Positions 55,243-64,000 of a stretch of 64,000 nt of DNA are shown here, in pieces. The stretch is from JAUUZQ01 sp964538375 (GTDB lineage: Bacteria; Bacteroidota; Bacteroidia; Bacteroidales; GCA-2748055), in the NCBI GenBank assembly GCA_964538375.1, contig CAZIFQ010000010.1, forward strand, positions 26,934 to 90,933, in the 5' to 3' direction. Under the pieces are notes generated by a model. It did no database searches. It saw only the letters and a list, made by a program, of their open reading frames with translations, and was not told the origin of the DNA. The position numbers were made by a program, and so were the translations under genes. Each line of letters begins with the position of its first letter. Position 1 is the stretch's first letter.

Positions 55243-57612
55243 ATGCTTAAAAAAGTTGACAAATCTACTCTTTATTTATTCATTCTCTGGACGTTATACG
55301 CAATCCTCTTCTTTTTTGTTATTCTGATGTTTGTCAGAGCGGCAAACGGGAAAATGGGTTTTATGCCGACTTTCGAGGAACTTGAGAACCCACAAACCAA
55401 TTTGGCATCAGAAATCTACAGTGATAACGGAGAACTTCTTGGAAAGTTCTTTGTAGAGAACAGAACTTTTGTCGAATACGAAAATTTATCCCCCTATCTT
55501 GTTGACGCACTGATTGCTACAGAAGACGTTAGGTATAAACGACATTCTGGAATTGATGTTCGTAGCCTGACTCGTGTGGCTGTAAAATCGGTTTTATTGG
55601 GCCAGGGAGCAGGTGGTGGCAGCACTATTTCTCAACAATTGGCAAAAAACTTGTTCCCAAGGGATACAACATATATCAGGACGAAAATTGGGAAGGCGGG
55701 TCATATGATAAAGACAAAACTTAAGGAGTGGAATACTGCAGTTCGGCTTGAGAGAAGTTATACCAAAGAGGAAATTATTATCATGTATCTCAATACTGTG
55801 CCTTTCGGAGGAGAAGCAATTGTTGGAATAAAATCAGCGGCCTGGACATTTTTTGAGACGACAACGGATTCTCTTACGCTAGAACAATCAGCTATTCTGA
55901 TTGGAATGTTAAAGGCACCGTCAACCTTTAATCCTTATAGAAATCCGGAAAACGCCAGGGGCAGAAGAAATGTTGTGATTGACCAGATGCTTAAATACGC
56001 TTACCTGGATTCCACAACGGCAGATTCTGTAAAATTACTGCCTGTTAATGCTACTTATAATCTTGCAAGTCACACCCAGGGCTCAGCGAATCATTTCAGG
56101 ACATATCTACGGGTGATTATGAATGCAAACATGCCTGCCCGGGAAAATTACCCGAAATACAGGTATGAGACGTACAAACGAGATTCGCTTCGCTGGGCAA
56201 AAGACCCGCTTTATGGATGGGTCAATAAAAATCCAAGACCAGACGGGACTGAATATAACCTATACAGGGATGGCCTTCGAATTTATACTACTATCAATAT
56301 GAAGATGCAGGTGTTTGCTGAGGAGGCAATGGTTGAGCATCTGAAGGGATATCTGCAGCCGGCATTTTTTAAAGAAAAGAAAGGCAGAGCGGATGCTCCG
56401 TTTACTGATATTGAAAAGGAGGATATTGATAGAATCATGAATCGCGCTATGCGGCAATCAGAAAGATACAGGAAACTAAGGGGAAGAGGTATGCCGGAAG
56501 ACTCTATTTATATGACATTCAAAGAAAAATCAGAGATGTCGATCTTTACATGGGAGGGAAAACGTGACACAATTTTGACTCCATATGACTCGATCAGGTA
56601 TCTCAAACATATTTTAAGGTCGGGATTTATGGCTATGGAACCATGGTCGGGACATGTTAAGGCTTATGTGGGTGACCATAATTACAGGTATTTCCAGTAC
56701 GATCATGTTACACAAGGCAGAAGGCAGGTTGGATCAACAGTAAAACCATTCCTTTATCTTTTAGCCATGCAGGAAGGTGTCTCCCCCTGTAAACAAATCC
56801 CCCTGGTACCGATTTCTTTTAAAACGATTATGAACGGGGTTGATACAGTTTATACACCCAGGGCTTCAGGAACCAACAGGTACGCCGGGAAATATGTGAG
56901 TTTGAGATGGGGCCTTGCCAATTCACACAACTGGGTTTCAGCATGGTTATTTAAAAATTATAATCCGGAAAGTGTTATCCAGTTGATGAAGAAGATGGGA
57001 ATCTCCTCGCATATTGATCCTGTTCCATCATTGATATATGGTCCTTCGGATATATCTCTTGAAGAGATGGTGGGAGCATTCAATACATTTTCTAACAAGG
57101 GAATATATGTGTCTCCAACTTACGTAACACGTATTGAAGATCGGTATGGGAATGTGATTTCAACTTTTCATGCCCGTGAGCTCGAGGCAATTAGTGATGA
57201 AACTGCTTACCTGATGATTACTTTGCTGAAGGGTGTTGTTGACAGGGGCACCGGTAGCAGACTTCGTTATGCAAAGCCATATGGATTTGAGCTTACAGGA
57301 GAGCTGGCCGGGAAAACTGGTACGACACAAAATCAGAGTGATGGATGGTTTATGGGGCTTGCACCAAATTTATCTGCTGCTGTATGGGTTGGAGCCGAAG
57401 ACCGCTCTGTTCACTTTGATAATCTCAGGATGGGAGCCGGAGGCAGCATGGCATTGCCTATTTGGGCAAAATTCTTTGAAAAGGTTTATGCTGACTCGAC
57501 ACTGGGGGTTACAGAGGAGGATTATTTTGAAAAGCCAGTTGGCTTCCAGGAGATCCCGGATTGTCCTGATGTGTCTGAAAAGCCCTCAGGTAACGACTTT
57601 GGAGATTTCTAA
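55243..57612 (+). CDS. mrcA: Penicillin-binding protein 1A, bifunctional
   Basis: This 789-residue inner-membrane protein polymerises and cross-links peptidoglycan. A membrane anchor lies at about residues 9-32. The glycosyltransferase 51 domain has catalytic Glu94 in IATEDVRYKRHSG and GGGSTISQQ (124-132). The transpeptidase domain has SxxK as Ser498-Lys501 (GSTVKPF), SxN as SHN at 561-563, and KTG at 691-693. The tail is short and acidic. It is divergent from topA and abuts the convergent oppDF gene with no spacer. Confidence 0.94.
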   Translation: MLKKVDKSTLYLFILWTLYAILFFFVILMFVRAANGKMGFMPTFEELENPQTNLASEIYSDNGELLGKFFVENRTFVEYENLSPYLVDALIATEDVRYKRHSGIDVRSLTRVAVKSVLLGQGAGGGSTISQQLAKNLFPRDTTYIRTKIGKAGHMIKTKLKEWNTAVRLERSYTKEEIIIMYLNTVPFGGEAIVGIKSAAWTFFETTTDSLTLEQSAILIGMLKAPSTFNPYRNPENARGRRNVVIDQMLKYAYLDSTTADSVKLLPVNATYNLASHTQGSANHFRTYLRVIMNANMPARENYPKYRYETYKRDSLRWAKDPLYGWVNKNPRPDGTEYNLYRDGLRIYTTINMKMQVFAEEAMVEHLKGYLQPAFFKEKKGRADAPFTDIEKEDIDRIMNRAMRQSERYRKLRGRGMPEDSIYMTFKEKSEMSIFTWEGKRDTILTPYDSIRYLKHILRSGFMAMEPWSGHVKAYVGDHNYRYFQYDHVTQGRRQVGSTVKPFLYLLAMQEGVSPCKQIPLVPISFKTIMNGVDTVYTPRASGTNRYAGKYVSLRWGLANSHNWVSAWLFKNYNPESVIQLMKKMGISSHIDPVPSLIYGPSDISLEEMVGAFNTFSNKGIYVSPTYVTRIEDRYGNVISTFHARELEAISDETAYLMITLLKGVVDRGTGSRLRYAKPYGFELTGELAGKTGTTQNQSDGWFMGLAPNLSAAVWVGAEDRSVHFDNLRMGAGGSMALPIWAKFFEKVYADSTLGVTEEDYFEKPVGFQEIPDCPDVSEKPSGNDFGDF

Positions 57613-59268
57613 CTACCTGGGGATCGCTTCAATTAATTTTCGGGTATAACTATTAGCCGGATTCATATAAATCTGTTCGGCATCACCTTGTTCCACTATA
57701 TTTCCTTCTGACATCACAATGATTCGGTCGGACACATATTTGACCACTGTCAGGTCGTGAGATATAAAAAGATAGGTAAGTTTATATAATTCTTTTAAAT
57801 CGTTCAGCAGATTTATTACCTGGGCCTGAACACTTACATCCAGGGCAGAAACACTTTCGTCGAGAACTATAAATTCCGGCTGACAGGCAAGTGCACGGGC
57901 AATTCCAATGCGCTGGCGTTGGCCTCCGGAGAATTGGTGTGGATATTTGTTTTGGCATGATGCCGGAAGCCCGACTTGTTCAAGGAGCCGGATAAGTTCA
58001 GTGTTTATTTCTTTTTTCCCCTTTACCAGTTTATGCACAATCAGAGGTTCAGCAAGAATACTTCCAATAGTTTTTTTAGGATTCAGTGAAGAATAAGGGT
58101 CCTGAAATACAATTTGTAATTCCTTACGCAATGATCTGAACTTCTTTTCCCGAAGCATATTTATTTTTGTTCCCTTATAGGAAATTGAACCGCTCTTTTC
58201 ATTCAATAGATGGAGAAGGGCTCTTCCCAGGGAAGTTTTCCCACAGCCGGACTCACCAACCAGGCCAAGAGTTTCACCCTTGAAAACTTCAAATGATACA
58301 CTGTTTACAGCTGTAATATCGCCACTTTTTTTCTTTCCGGGATATGATACGGTAAGATCTTTAACGGCCAGCAAGGGCTGGTTATATTTTACCTGTTTAT
58401 TTTGTTTTTTGGCCCGAGGTTTTACGAAATTTTTCTTCTGAAGAAAATCTGATATTGTGGGAAGGCGATACGGGTTTTTATCCAATCTGGGCTTACAGGC
58501 CAGCAATCCTATGGTGTATTGAGATTTGGGAGAATTCATCACCTCATTTTTCGAGCCACTCTCAACAATTTTCCCCTGGTACATTACTGATACTTCGTCG
58601 GCAATCTGGCTAACCACCATTAGGTCGTGAGAGATAAACAAGATGCTCAGATTATATTTTTCTTTCAATGAGAGTAAGAGCTCCAGGATACTTTTCTGAA
58701 CAGTCACATCTAGTGCAGTGGTGGGTTCATCGGCAATTAAGAGATCGGGGGAAGTAGAAAGTGCCATTGCAATCATCACTCTCTGGCGTTGTCCTCCGGA
58801 TAATTCATGCGGCCATGAATGGTACATCCTTTCCGGATCAGGCAGTTTTACTTCATTAAATAAGTGAATAGTTCTCTTTTTGGCCTCTTTCATTGAAATC
58901 TTCAGGTGGGTAATTAGAGATTCCTTCACCTGCTTACCACATTTCATAGTAGGGTTCAGGGAAGTCATTGGTTCCTGGAAGATCATAGAGATACGGTTTC
59001 CCCTGATAGTATTTAATTGTCTTCTTGAGCAGGACGAAAGATTGACCTCTTTATTACCTGGTGAATAAATGACCGATCCTGATGTAATGTCAAGGTTTTT
59101 GGCAAGCAGATTCAGAATGGAGAGTGCGGTAAGTGTTTTTCCAGATCCTGATTCCCCCACAAGACCCATGATGGAACCTGCATTGATTTTCATTGAAACA
59201 TTATCAACCAGGAGATTCTGTTCTGAAGCGATTGAAAGATTATTTAGGTGTAGTATTGCATCAGTCAT
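57613..59268 (-). CDS. Oligopeptide/dipeptide ABC transporter, fused ATPases (OppDF type)
   Basis: This protein of 551 residues contains two complete ABC ATPase domains, a fusion of OppD- and OppF-type subunits. Domain 1 has Walker A GESGSGKT (38-45) and signature LSGGQRQRVMIAMAL. Domain 2 has Walker A GESGCGKT and signature FSGGQRQRIGIARAL. The linker matches the oligopeptide-transporter C-terminal domain (SKNEVMNSPKSQYTIGLLA). I start it at the ATG at 59268. Its start overlaps the preceding gene's stop by eight bases. Permease and binding-protein genes are absent here. Confidence 0.9.
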   Translation of the reverse strand: MTDAILHLNNLSIASEQNLLVDNVSMKINAGSIMGLVGESGSGKTLTALSILNLLAKNLDITSGSVIYSPGNKEVNLSSCSRRQLNTIRGNRISMIFQEPMTSLNPTMKCGKQVKESLITHLKISMKEAKKRTIHLFNEVKLPDPERMYHSWPHELSGGQRQRVMIAMALSTSPDLLIADEPTTALDVTVQKSILELLLSLKEKYNLSILFISHDLMVVSQIADEVSVMYQGKIVESGSKNEVMNSPKSQYTIGLLACKPRLDKNPYRLPTISDFLQKKNFVKPRAKKQNKQVKYNQPLLAVKDLTVSYPGKKKSGDITAVNSVSFEVFKGETLGLVGESGCGKTSLGRALLHLLNEKSGSISYKGTKINMLREKKFRSLRKELQIVFQDPYSSLNPKKTIGSILAEPLIVHKLVKGKKEINTELIRLLEQVGLPASCQNKYPHQFSGGQRQRIGIARALACQPEFIVLDESVSALDVSVQAQVINLLNDLKELYKLTYLFISHDLTVVKYVSDRIIVMSEGNIVEQGDAEQIYMNPANSYTRKLIEAIPR

Positions 59269-59746
59269 TGTGGTGTCGATTCCTGAAAACAACTACTTTA
59301 TTGCCGGAAAGTTCAATTTTCCAGATAGGGTGCATCATCTTTTTTGCCATCCGATAATAGAGCATGGTACGGATACTGGTTTCACGACCTTTGTTTTCAT
59401 CTTTATATTCCCCGCTGAACTCGTAACTGTGAGAGTAAGAATGATTTTCGTGATAAATAAGTCCGATTTCTGATACAGTGGCAATTATGCGGTAAACTTC
59501 TCCGCGGTTTGTTTCGCTGTACTCGTCTTCAAACTCTTCATTCAGAACACTGAAATTGACAATATTTTCAAGGTAATTATCTTTTTTCTTAGCAAATAAC
59601 ACTTCATAACGCAAGCCAGATCCAGTTGTAAAATAGTAAGCTGATCCGGAAGGAATACCAGGTCGTTCAATTTCGTAGGCAGGGACAGTTTGTTTCAGGT
59701 CCTCCCTGAAAAGTGGCTGGTATTGTATGTCCTCATCGTTATGCAT
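59261..59746 (-). CDS. Conserved-looking hypothetical protein
   Basis: This 161-residue protein has no signal peptide or membrane segment and no domain that I recognise. Charged and aromatic residues are evenly spread, which suggests a small globular cytoplasmic protein. Its start overlaps the radA stop codon by one base, and its stop overlaps the oppDF start by eight bases, so translation of all three is probably coupled. Such tight packing argues that it is a real gene. The function is unknown. Confidence 0.75.
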   Translation of the reverse strand: MHNDEDIQYQPLFREDLKQTVPAYEIERPGIPSGSAYYFTTGSGLRYEVLFAKKKDNYLENIVNFSVLNEEFEDEYSETNRGEVYRIIATVSEIGLIYHENHSYSHSYEFSGEYKDENKGRETSIRTMLYYRMAKKMMHPIWKIELSGNKVVVFRNRHHND

Positions 59747-61104
59747 TAGCCAAATAGATGTTTAGGCAACTCCTGTACCTTGGTTAGTTTAGTTATCTCA
59801 ATATCAAAGCGGCTTTTATTAACAGTGCTGTCGCTGTATGAGGAGACAAATATCTTCTTAAAACCAAGCTTTTCGGCTTCAGTAATACGTTGTTCCAGTC
59901 TGTTGGCAGGCCTGATTTCTCCTGACAGTCCAATTTCTCCGGCAAAACAACTTTTGCTGTCTAGCGCAATATCCACTGCTGAACTGAGTATTGCCGCAAC
60001 TAATGCCAGGTCCGTTGCCGGGTCATCCACACGTAATCCTCCTGCAATATTAACAAATACATCTTTACTGGAGAGTTTAAAGCTGGCTCTTTTTTCAAGA
60101 ACAGCAAGCAGCATGTTTAGTCTTCGGGTGTCAAATCCATTTGAAGTTCGTTGCGGAGTACCGTAAGCTGCTGTGCTAACCAGTGCCTGTGTCTCAATCA
60201 TGAGAGGTCGTGCTCCTTCAATATTTGCTGCAACTGCTGAACCACTCAGATCGGTTGATTGTTCATTCAAGAGCACTTCGGAAGGATTCAGGATTTCACG
60301 GAGCCCTGTATTTTTCATTTCGAAAACACCCAGTTCTGAGGTAGATCCGAACCTGTTCTTACTGGCACGTAGGATTCTGTAGAAATGGTGAGTGTCTCCT
60401 TCAAATTGAAGAACCGTGTCTACAATATGCTCAAGAATCTTTGGTCCTGCAAGATTTCCTTCTTTGGTAATATGTCCTATTAAAATCACCGGAATACCAC
60501 TCTGTTTGGCCACCCGGAGCATTTGTGCAGCACATTCACGGACCTGGGATATACTACCCGGGGCCGATTCGATCTCTTCAGAAAAGAGTGTTTGAATGGA
60601 GTCAATGATAACAAGTGAAGGTTGTACCTGTTTGATCTGGACAATAATTGACTGTAGAGAAGTTTCAGTAAGAATCAGGGTATGATCGCTTGATCCTTCA
60701 AGTCGTTCTGCTCTCATCTTCAATTGCTGGGCGCTTTCTTCCCCGGAAACATACAATGTTGTTCTTTCAAAGCGCAAAGCCAGCTGAAGCGCCAGTGTTG
60801 ATTTTCCTATACCCGGTTCACCACCGATAAGAACCACAGACCCGGGAACCAATCCTCCACCAAGTACACGGTTGACCTCGGCATAATTCATGTTATACCG
60901 CTGCATTTTATCCGATTTAATCTCGTCCAGCTTTTCGGGTACTGCTTTTAAGCTTACATCGGTACCAATATTGCGAGTGGGAGCTTTGTGAATGACTTGT
61001 TCAACATAGGTGTTCCATTCACCGCAACTGTTGCACTTCCCTATCCATTTTGCGGATTCAGCCCCGCAATTCTGACATACATATACTGTCTTGGTTTTTG
61101 CCAT
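59746..61104 (-). CDS. radA: DNA repair protein RadA
   Basis: This protein of 452 residues promotes branch migration during recombination. I start it at the ATG at 61104, giving MAKTKTVYVCQNCG; the longer frame upstream has no family support. It has a C4 zinc finger (Cys10, 13, 24, 27), a RecA-like core with Walker A GGEPGIGKST (94-103), the RadA-specific KNRFG motif at 249-253, and a C-terminal Lon-protease-like domain without catalytic function. It is followed by an overlapping hypothetical gene. Confidence 0.95.
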   Translation of the reverse strand: MAKTKTVYVCQNCGAESAKWIGKCNSCGEWNTYVEQVIHKAPTRNIGTDVSLKAVPEKLDEIKSDKMQRYNMNYAEVNRVLGGGLVPGSVVLIGGEPGIGKSTLALQLALRFERTTLYVSGEESAQQLKMRAERLEGSSDHTLILTETSLQSIIVQIKQVQPSLVIIDSIQTLFSEEIESAPGSISQVRECAAQMLRVAKQSGIPVILIGHITKEGNLAGPKILEHIVDTVLQFEGDTHHFYRILRASKNRFGSTSELGVFEMKNTGLREILNPSEVLLNEQSTDLSGSAVAANIEGARPLMIETQALVSTAAYGTPQRTSNGFDTRRLNMLLAVLEKRASFKLSSKDVFVNIAGGLRVDDPATDLALVAAILSSAVDIALDSKSCFAGEIGLSGEIRPANRLEQRITEAEKLGFKKIFVSSYSDSTVNKSRFDIEITKLTKVQELPKHLFG

Positions 61105-61141
61105 GCAATTGTAAAGGTAACAAATAGCAGGATATGTTATT

Positions 61142-61639
61142 CTAGCCCTTTTCGATTTTATCGATGAGTGAGCTTGAAGAGAATCCTTCCAGGAATGGGA
61201 TTGTGATAACTTTGCCACCACTTGAAGTAACAAAGTCATATCCAACAATATCTTCCAATTTGTAGTCTCCTCCTTTTACAAGAACATCGGGTAAGATGCA
61301 GCGAATAATCTCCAGGGGGGTTTCTTCCTCAAATAAGACAAGGTAATCTACAAATACCAATGAGGCCATTATTTCGGTACGGGTAGATTCATTATTCACA
61401 GGTCTGTTGGGCCCCTTTAATTTTCTTACAGATGAATCAGTATTTAAAGCAACAATAAGAATATCGCCTTGATTTTTTGCTGAGGAAAGCAGGTGCAAAT
61501 GTCCTTTGTGGAGAATGTCAAAACACCCATTGGTGAAAACCAGTGTTTTTCCTTCACGAAATTCAGCAGAGAAAACACCAGGGATATCTTTCCTTGAAAC
61601 TACTTTCTTTTTTATGAGATCAGGCAGATTCACTATCAC
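61142..61639 (-). CDS. rfaE2: D-glycero-beta-D-manno-heptose 1-phosphate adenylyltransferase
   Basis: This 165-residue nucleotidyltransferase resembles the C-terminal half of HldE (RfaE domain II), which activates heptose phosphate for lipopolysaccharide core. TNGCFDILHKGHLHLL contains the HxGH motif (HKGH, 44-47). A late SSSSLIDKI matches the ISSTxxI signature. The start codon is GTG (an alternative GTG lies two codons in), and its first 20 bases overlap the end of the upstream flippase-like gene. The kinase domain is not fused here and must be encoded elsewhere. Confidence 0.88.
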   Translation of the reverse strand: MIVNLPDLIKKKVVSRKDIPGVFSAEFREGKTLVFTNGCFDILHKGHLHLLSSAKNQGDILIVALNTDSSVRKLKGPNRPVNNESTRTEIMASLVFVDYLVLFEEETPLEIIRCILPDVLVKGGDYKLEDIVGYDFVTSSGGKVITIPFLEGFSSSSLIDKIEKG

Positions 61640-62663
61640 TTGTTTTATTATATGTTTTGGACTTTTTTCCTTTATAGAAAATGAAGAACATGGCTATACT
61701 TCCCAATACTAGAACGAGTAAGGTTTGAGATTCGTGTTGCAAAGTGGCAAAAACGAGTCCTTCTGTTAATTCCAGGCCAAAAACGAAGTGAAGGCCACGT
61801 GAAACAATCCAATGGAATGCGCCAATTCCCGCCTGAACCGGTACAACCATCCCGAGGCTTCCTATAACAAGCAGGAATATCGCGTCGACAAAAGTAAGAG
61901 AGTCGGTGACTCCTGGTAATGCAAATACAACAACATAGGTCATAAGTGCGTAGTTGAGCCAAATAAATAAGGTATGAAAGAGAAACTCCCACTTTCTTTC
62001 CAATTTCATAACGGTTTTCAGGCCATTGATGATCCCTTTTACAATATCACTGAATTTCTTGAAGAGTTTAAACCTGTAAAGTCTTTTCCTGTATATAATT
62101 ATGAGAGCCATGAATAGGATTCCAAGAATACCGATAATCAAAATCAATATCCAGATGCTACTCATTCCATTGGCTATTTTATCTCCCATTGGATTAAAGA
62201 GATACTCCTTGAAAAATCCACCAAATTTTTCAAACCTGGCAATCAATAAGAATACCATAATCAATATCAGCATCAGCATATCCAGGGCGCGTTCTACAAT
62301 AACGGTTCCGATAAGGGAGTCAACTGGAATTTTTTCTTTTCGTCCGAGAGTTACACAGCGCGTTACTTCACCAATTCGGGGAAAAGCATAATTAGCCAGG
62401 TAGCCAAATAGTACTGCGTTAAGGGTATTCCAGAGGGATGGGTTGTATTTTAGCGGTTGAATGATCAAAATCCAACGGCGGGCCCTGCTTACAAAGGCAA
62501 ATATTGAAAAGATAAATGAAAGAATAACCCAACCATATTTTGTGTTTTGGAAGATTCCTTTCATTTCTGAGAAGTCGATTCCGCGAAACGCAAAATATAA
62601 CAAAACAAGACCCATAGCTAAAAAAGCCATGAAGCGAAGTATTTTAATGATGGTATTTTTCAA
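61620..62663 (-). CDS. Flippase-like membrane protein, lysylphosphatidylglycerol-synthase TM domain family
   Basis: This 347-residue protein has about eight membrane segments and matches the UPF0104/LPG-synthase transmembrane family. ANYAFPRIGEVTRCVTLGRKE and VPVQAGIGAFHWIVSRGLHF are family signatures. Full-length MprF has an additional catalytic domain, which is absent here, so lysyl transfer to lipid is not expected; lipid or glycan-carrier flipping is possible but unproven. It lies eight bases after panD and overlaps rfaE2. Confidence 0.85.
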   Translation of the reverse strand: MKNTIIKILRFMAFLAMGLVLLYFAFRGIDFSEMKGIFQNTKYGWVILSFIFSIFAFVSRARRWILIIQPLKYNPSLWNTLNAVLFGYLANYAFPRIGEVTRCVTLGRKEKIPVDSLIGTVIVERALDMLMLILIMVFLLIARFEKFGGFFKEYLFNPMGDKIANGMSSIWILILIIGILGILFMALIIIYRKRLYRFKLFKKFSDIVKGIINGLKTVMKLERKWEFLFHTLFIWLNYALMTYVVVFALPGVTDSLTFVDAIFLLVIGSLGMVVPVQAGIGAFHWIVSRGLHFVFGLELTEGLVFATLQHESQTLLVLVLGSIAMFFIFYKGKKSKTYNKTSDSESA

Positions 62664-62671
62664 AGTGGGAA

Positions 62672-63022
62672 TTAAATAAGTTTGTTGGAAGCGGTATCAG
62701 GGAAGATGACATTGGGTTTAAATGTTTTCGCTTCTTCAAAATCCATTGAAGCATAGGAGATGATGATGATGATATCTCCCACTGCTACTCTTCTTGCGGC
62801 AGGGCCGTTCATACAAATCTCTCCTGATCCTCGCTCCCCGGTAATCACGTATGTCTCAAGCCTTTCACCATTATTGAGGTTCACAATCTGGACTTTCTCA
62901 TTTTCAACCAGGTTGGCAGCATCCATGAGATCTTTATCAATAGTTATGCTTCCCACATAATTGAGATCCGATTCTGTTATAGTAACCCGGTGAATCTTCG
63001 ATTTGACTACTTCAATATTCAT
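62672..63022 (-). CDS. panD: Aspartate 1-decarboxylase
   Basis: This 116-residue proenzyme makes beta-alanine for pantothenate synthesis. The self-cleavage site is Gly24-Ser25 in YVGSITID, which creates the pyruvoyl group. ITGERGSGEICMNGPAARRV is the substrate-binding region. The gene starts nine bases after panC, giving a panC-panD unit, and is followed by the flippase-like gene. The precursor beta-alanine supplied here is the partner substrate for PanC. Confidence 0.96.
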   Translation of the reverse strand: MNIEVVKSKIHRVTITESDLNYVGSITIDKDLMDAANLVENEKVQIVNLNNGERLETYVITGERGSGEICMNGPAARRVAVGDIIIIISYASMDFEEAKTFKPNVIFPDTASNKLI

Positions 63023-63031
63023 GGCACAAAG

Positions 63032-63874
63032 TTAATCAAAATAAATATTATCAATAAGTCTTACCTCTCCTAATTGAACAGCGATACAAGCTACTTTGTT
63101 CACCTTGGAACCCCAATCATCAATTGGCATAAGCGTCACATTATCAACTATTTCAAAATATTCCAAGTCTAACATGGGTTCACTATTTATTTTCTCCTTT
63201 ACAAATTCTGATACTTGTGATGGTGAAAGCGTATTCTTTTTTTGCCTGGCTGCAAGTAATGTTTTGTAGATAAGGGGCGCAACAGCCCTTTCTTTTGGAG
63301 ACAGAAGTTGGTTTCTTGAACTCATTGCCAGGCCATCCTTTTCCCTGATTATTGGACATGCTACGATATCAATATCCATTTTCATGATATTTGCCAATCT
63401 ACGGATGATGGTTAGTTGCTGGAAGTCTTTTTGCCCAAAGTAGGCGCTATCAGGATCAGTAATTTCAAACAATTTACTTACGATTTCTGCTACGCCTGCA
63501 AAATGACCGGGCCTGTGTTTGCCCTCCATAACGGTATCAAGCGGTGAAAGATCATACGCTTGTTTGACATCAGAAGGATACATTTCAATCACATTTGGTG
63601 CAAAAACCACATCAACCGGGTAACTTTTCAGCATAGCAAGATCCTGATCCAGATCACGCGGATACTTATCAAGGTCCTTTTTGTTGTTGAACTGAGTCGG
63701 ATTTACAAAAATGGTTACTACCAGGTATTCATTGTCTTTTGCAGCCGCACTGATGAGCGATAAATGCCCGGCGTGCAGAGCTCCCATGGTAGGGATCAAG
63801 CCAATTCGCCGCTTGTTTTTCCTTGCAGAATCAAGGATCTCACGGAGTCCGGTTATATGGTGTATGGTATTCAT
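63032..63874 (-). CDS. panC: Pantothenate synthetase
   Basis: This 280-residue enzyme ligates pantoate and beta-alanine using ATP. PTMGALHAGHLSL contains the HxGH motif (34-37), and AMSSRNQLLSPKERA matches the KMSKS-equivalent loop. GQKDFQQLTIIRRL and VVACPIIRE-type text are typical. It is first in the minus-strand run panC-panD-flippase-rfaE2-radA-hypothetical-oppDF. A -7 promoter box lies 11 bases upstream, giving a very short leader. Confidence 0.96.
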   Translation of the reverse strand: MNTIHHITGLREILDSARKNKRRIGLIPTMGALHAGHLSLISAAAKDNEYLVVTIFVNPTQFNNKKDLDKYPRDLDQDLAMLKSYPVDVVFAPNVIEMYPSDVKQAYDLSPLDTVMEGKHRPGHFAGVAEIVSKLFEITDPDSAYFGQKDFQQLTIIRRLANIMKMDIDIVACPIIREKDGLAMSSRNQLLSPKERAVAPLIYKTLLAARQKKNTLSPSQVSEFVKEKINSEPMLDLEYFEIVDNVTLMPIDDWGSKVNKVACIAVQLGEVRLIDNIYFD

Positions 63875-63885
63875 GTTTTACTCTT

Positions 63886-63893
63886 CAAAGATA
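63886..63893 (-). promoter_or_regulatory. Putative -7 promoter box of panC operon
   Basis: On the minus strand the sequence is TATCTTTG, an exact TAnnTTTG match, ending 11 bases before the panC ATG. No clear -33 is seen. The remaining bases to the window edge (63894-64000) contain nothing else I can identify. Confidence 0.5.
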
Positions 63894-64000
63894 TATATTC
63901 CATGTTAAAATATGGGCTTGAATATGAGAAGTAACATGTAGAATACAGGGCCAACGCACATAAAAATCTGAGAATGTGTTGGTATTAACAATTTTTTTAA

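Noticed and set aside
1..64000. tRNA, rRNA, insertion sequence, prophage, defence or antibiotic-resistance islands
   Set aside because: No transposase, integrase, phage, restriction or toxin-antitoxin gene was recognised, and intergenic gaps are too short or lack cloverleaf-like sequence; composition looks even throughout.

Overview
The window comes from a member of the phylum Bacteroidota, probably a Bacteroidales-like lineage; I cannot place it to genus. Four things support this: a fused SecDF; a type IX secretion (T9SS) core operon porP-gldK-gldL-gldM-gldN; a giant SprB-type repeat protein next to a second PorP/SprF gene; and repeated occurrence of the Bacteroidota promoter -7 box TAnnTTTG upstream of genes. 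The sequence is moderately AT-rich, densely coding, and shows no tRNA, rRNA, insertion sequence, prophage or CRISPR array. It reads as ordinary chromosome, mostly housekeeping, with two envelope loci of greater interest.

Layout. 1-2303 (minus): a secreted protein cut by the window edge, a lipoprotein and a cytidylate-kinase-like protein. 2580-9533 (plus): malate dehydrogenase, SecDF, TatA, a Na/Ca exchanger, LolD and a tRNA methyltransferase. 9535-16340 (minus): a saccharopine-dehydrogenase-like enzyme, riboflavin synthase, MetK, a TPR protein, GldA and a tandem universal stress protein. 16518-19985 (plus): AsnRS, sigma-54 and a PAP2-like membrane protein. 19977-29864 (minus): RbfA, a methyltransferase, a LolC/E permease, the 1973-residue SprB-like adhesin, PorP/SprF and a DUF4296 lipoprotein. 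30027-34318: TrpRS (plus), then Ung and a TonB-dependent receptor (minus).

34658-42772 (plus): a flavin reductase followed by a VTC-type polyphosphate polymerase, a DUF4956 membrane protein, a large membrane-anchored protein with a C-terminal propeller-like part (split by a one-base frameshift), a lipoprotein and a DUF5723 barrel. This is the least understood cluster. 42779-44268 (minus): MlaF and MlaE without MlaD. 44376-45470 (plus): mannose-1-phosphate guanylyltransferase. 45523-55131 (minus): the T9SS core, then an arginase-fold protein that has lost half of its metal ligands, paired with topoisomerase I. 55243-57612 (plus): PBP1A. 57613-63874 (minus): a seven-gene run panC-panD-flippase-like-rfaE2-radA-hypothetical-oppDF.

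Functionally, much of the window builds or crosses the envelope: SecDF and TatA move proteins over the inner membrane, LolC/E and LolD sort lipoproteins, MlaEF moves phospholipid, PBP1A makes peptidoglycan, RfaE2 and ManC supply sugar nucleotides for surface glycans, and the T9SS exports the SprB-like adhesin, whose C-terminus carries a gliding-motility-type sorting domain. Intergenic DNA holds several intrinsic terminators and at least two families of short dispersed palindromic repeats.
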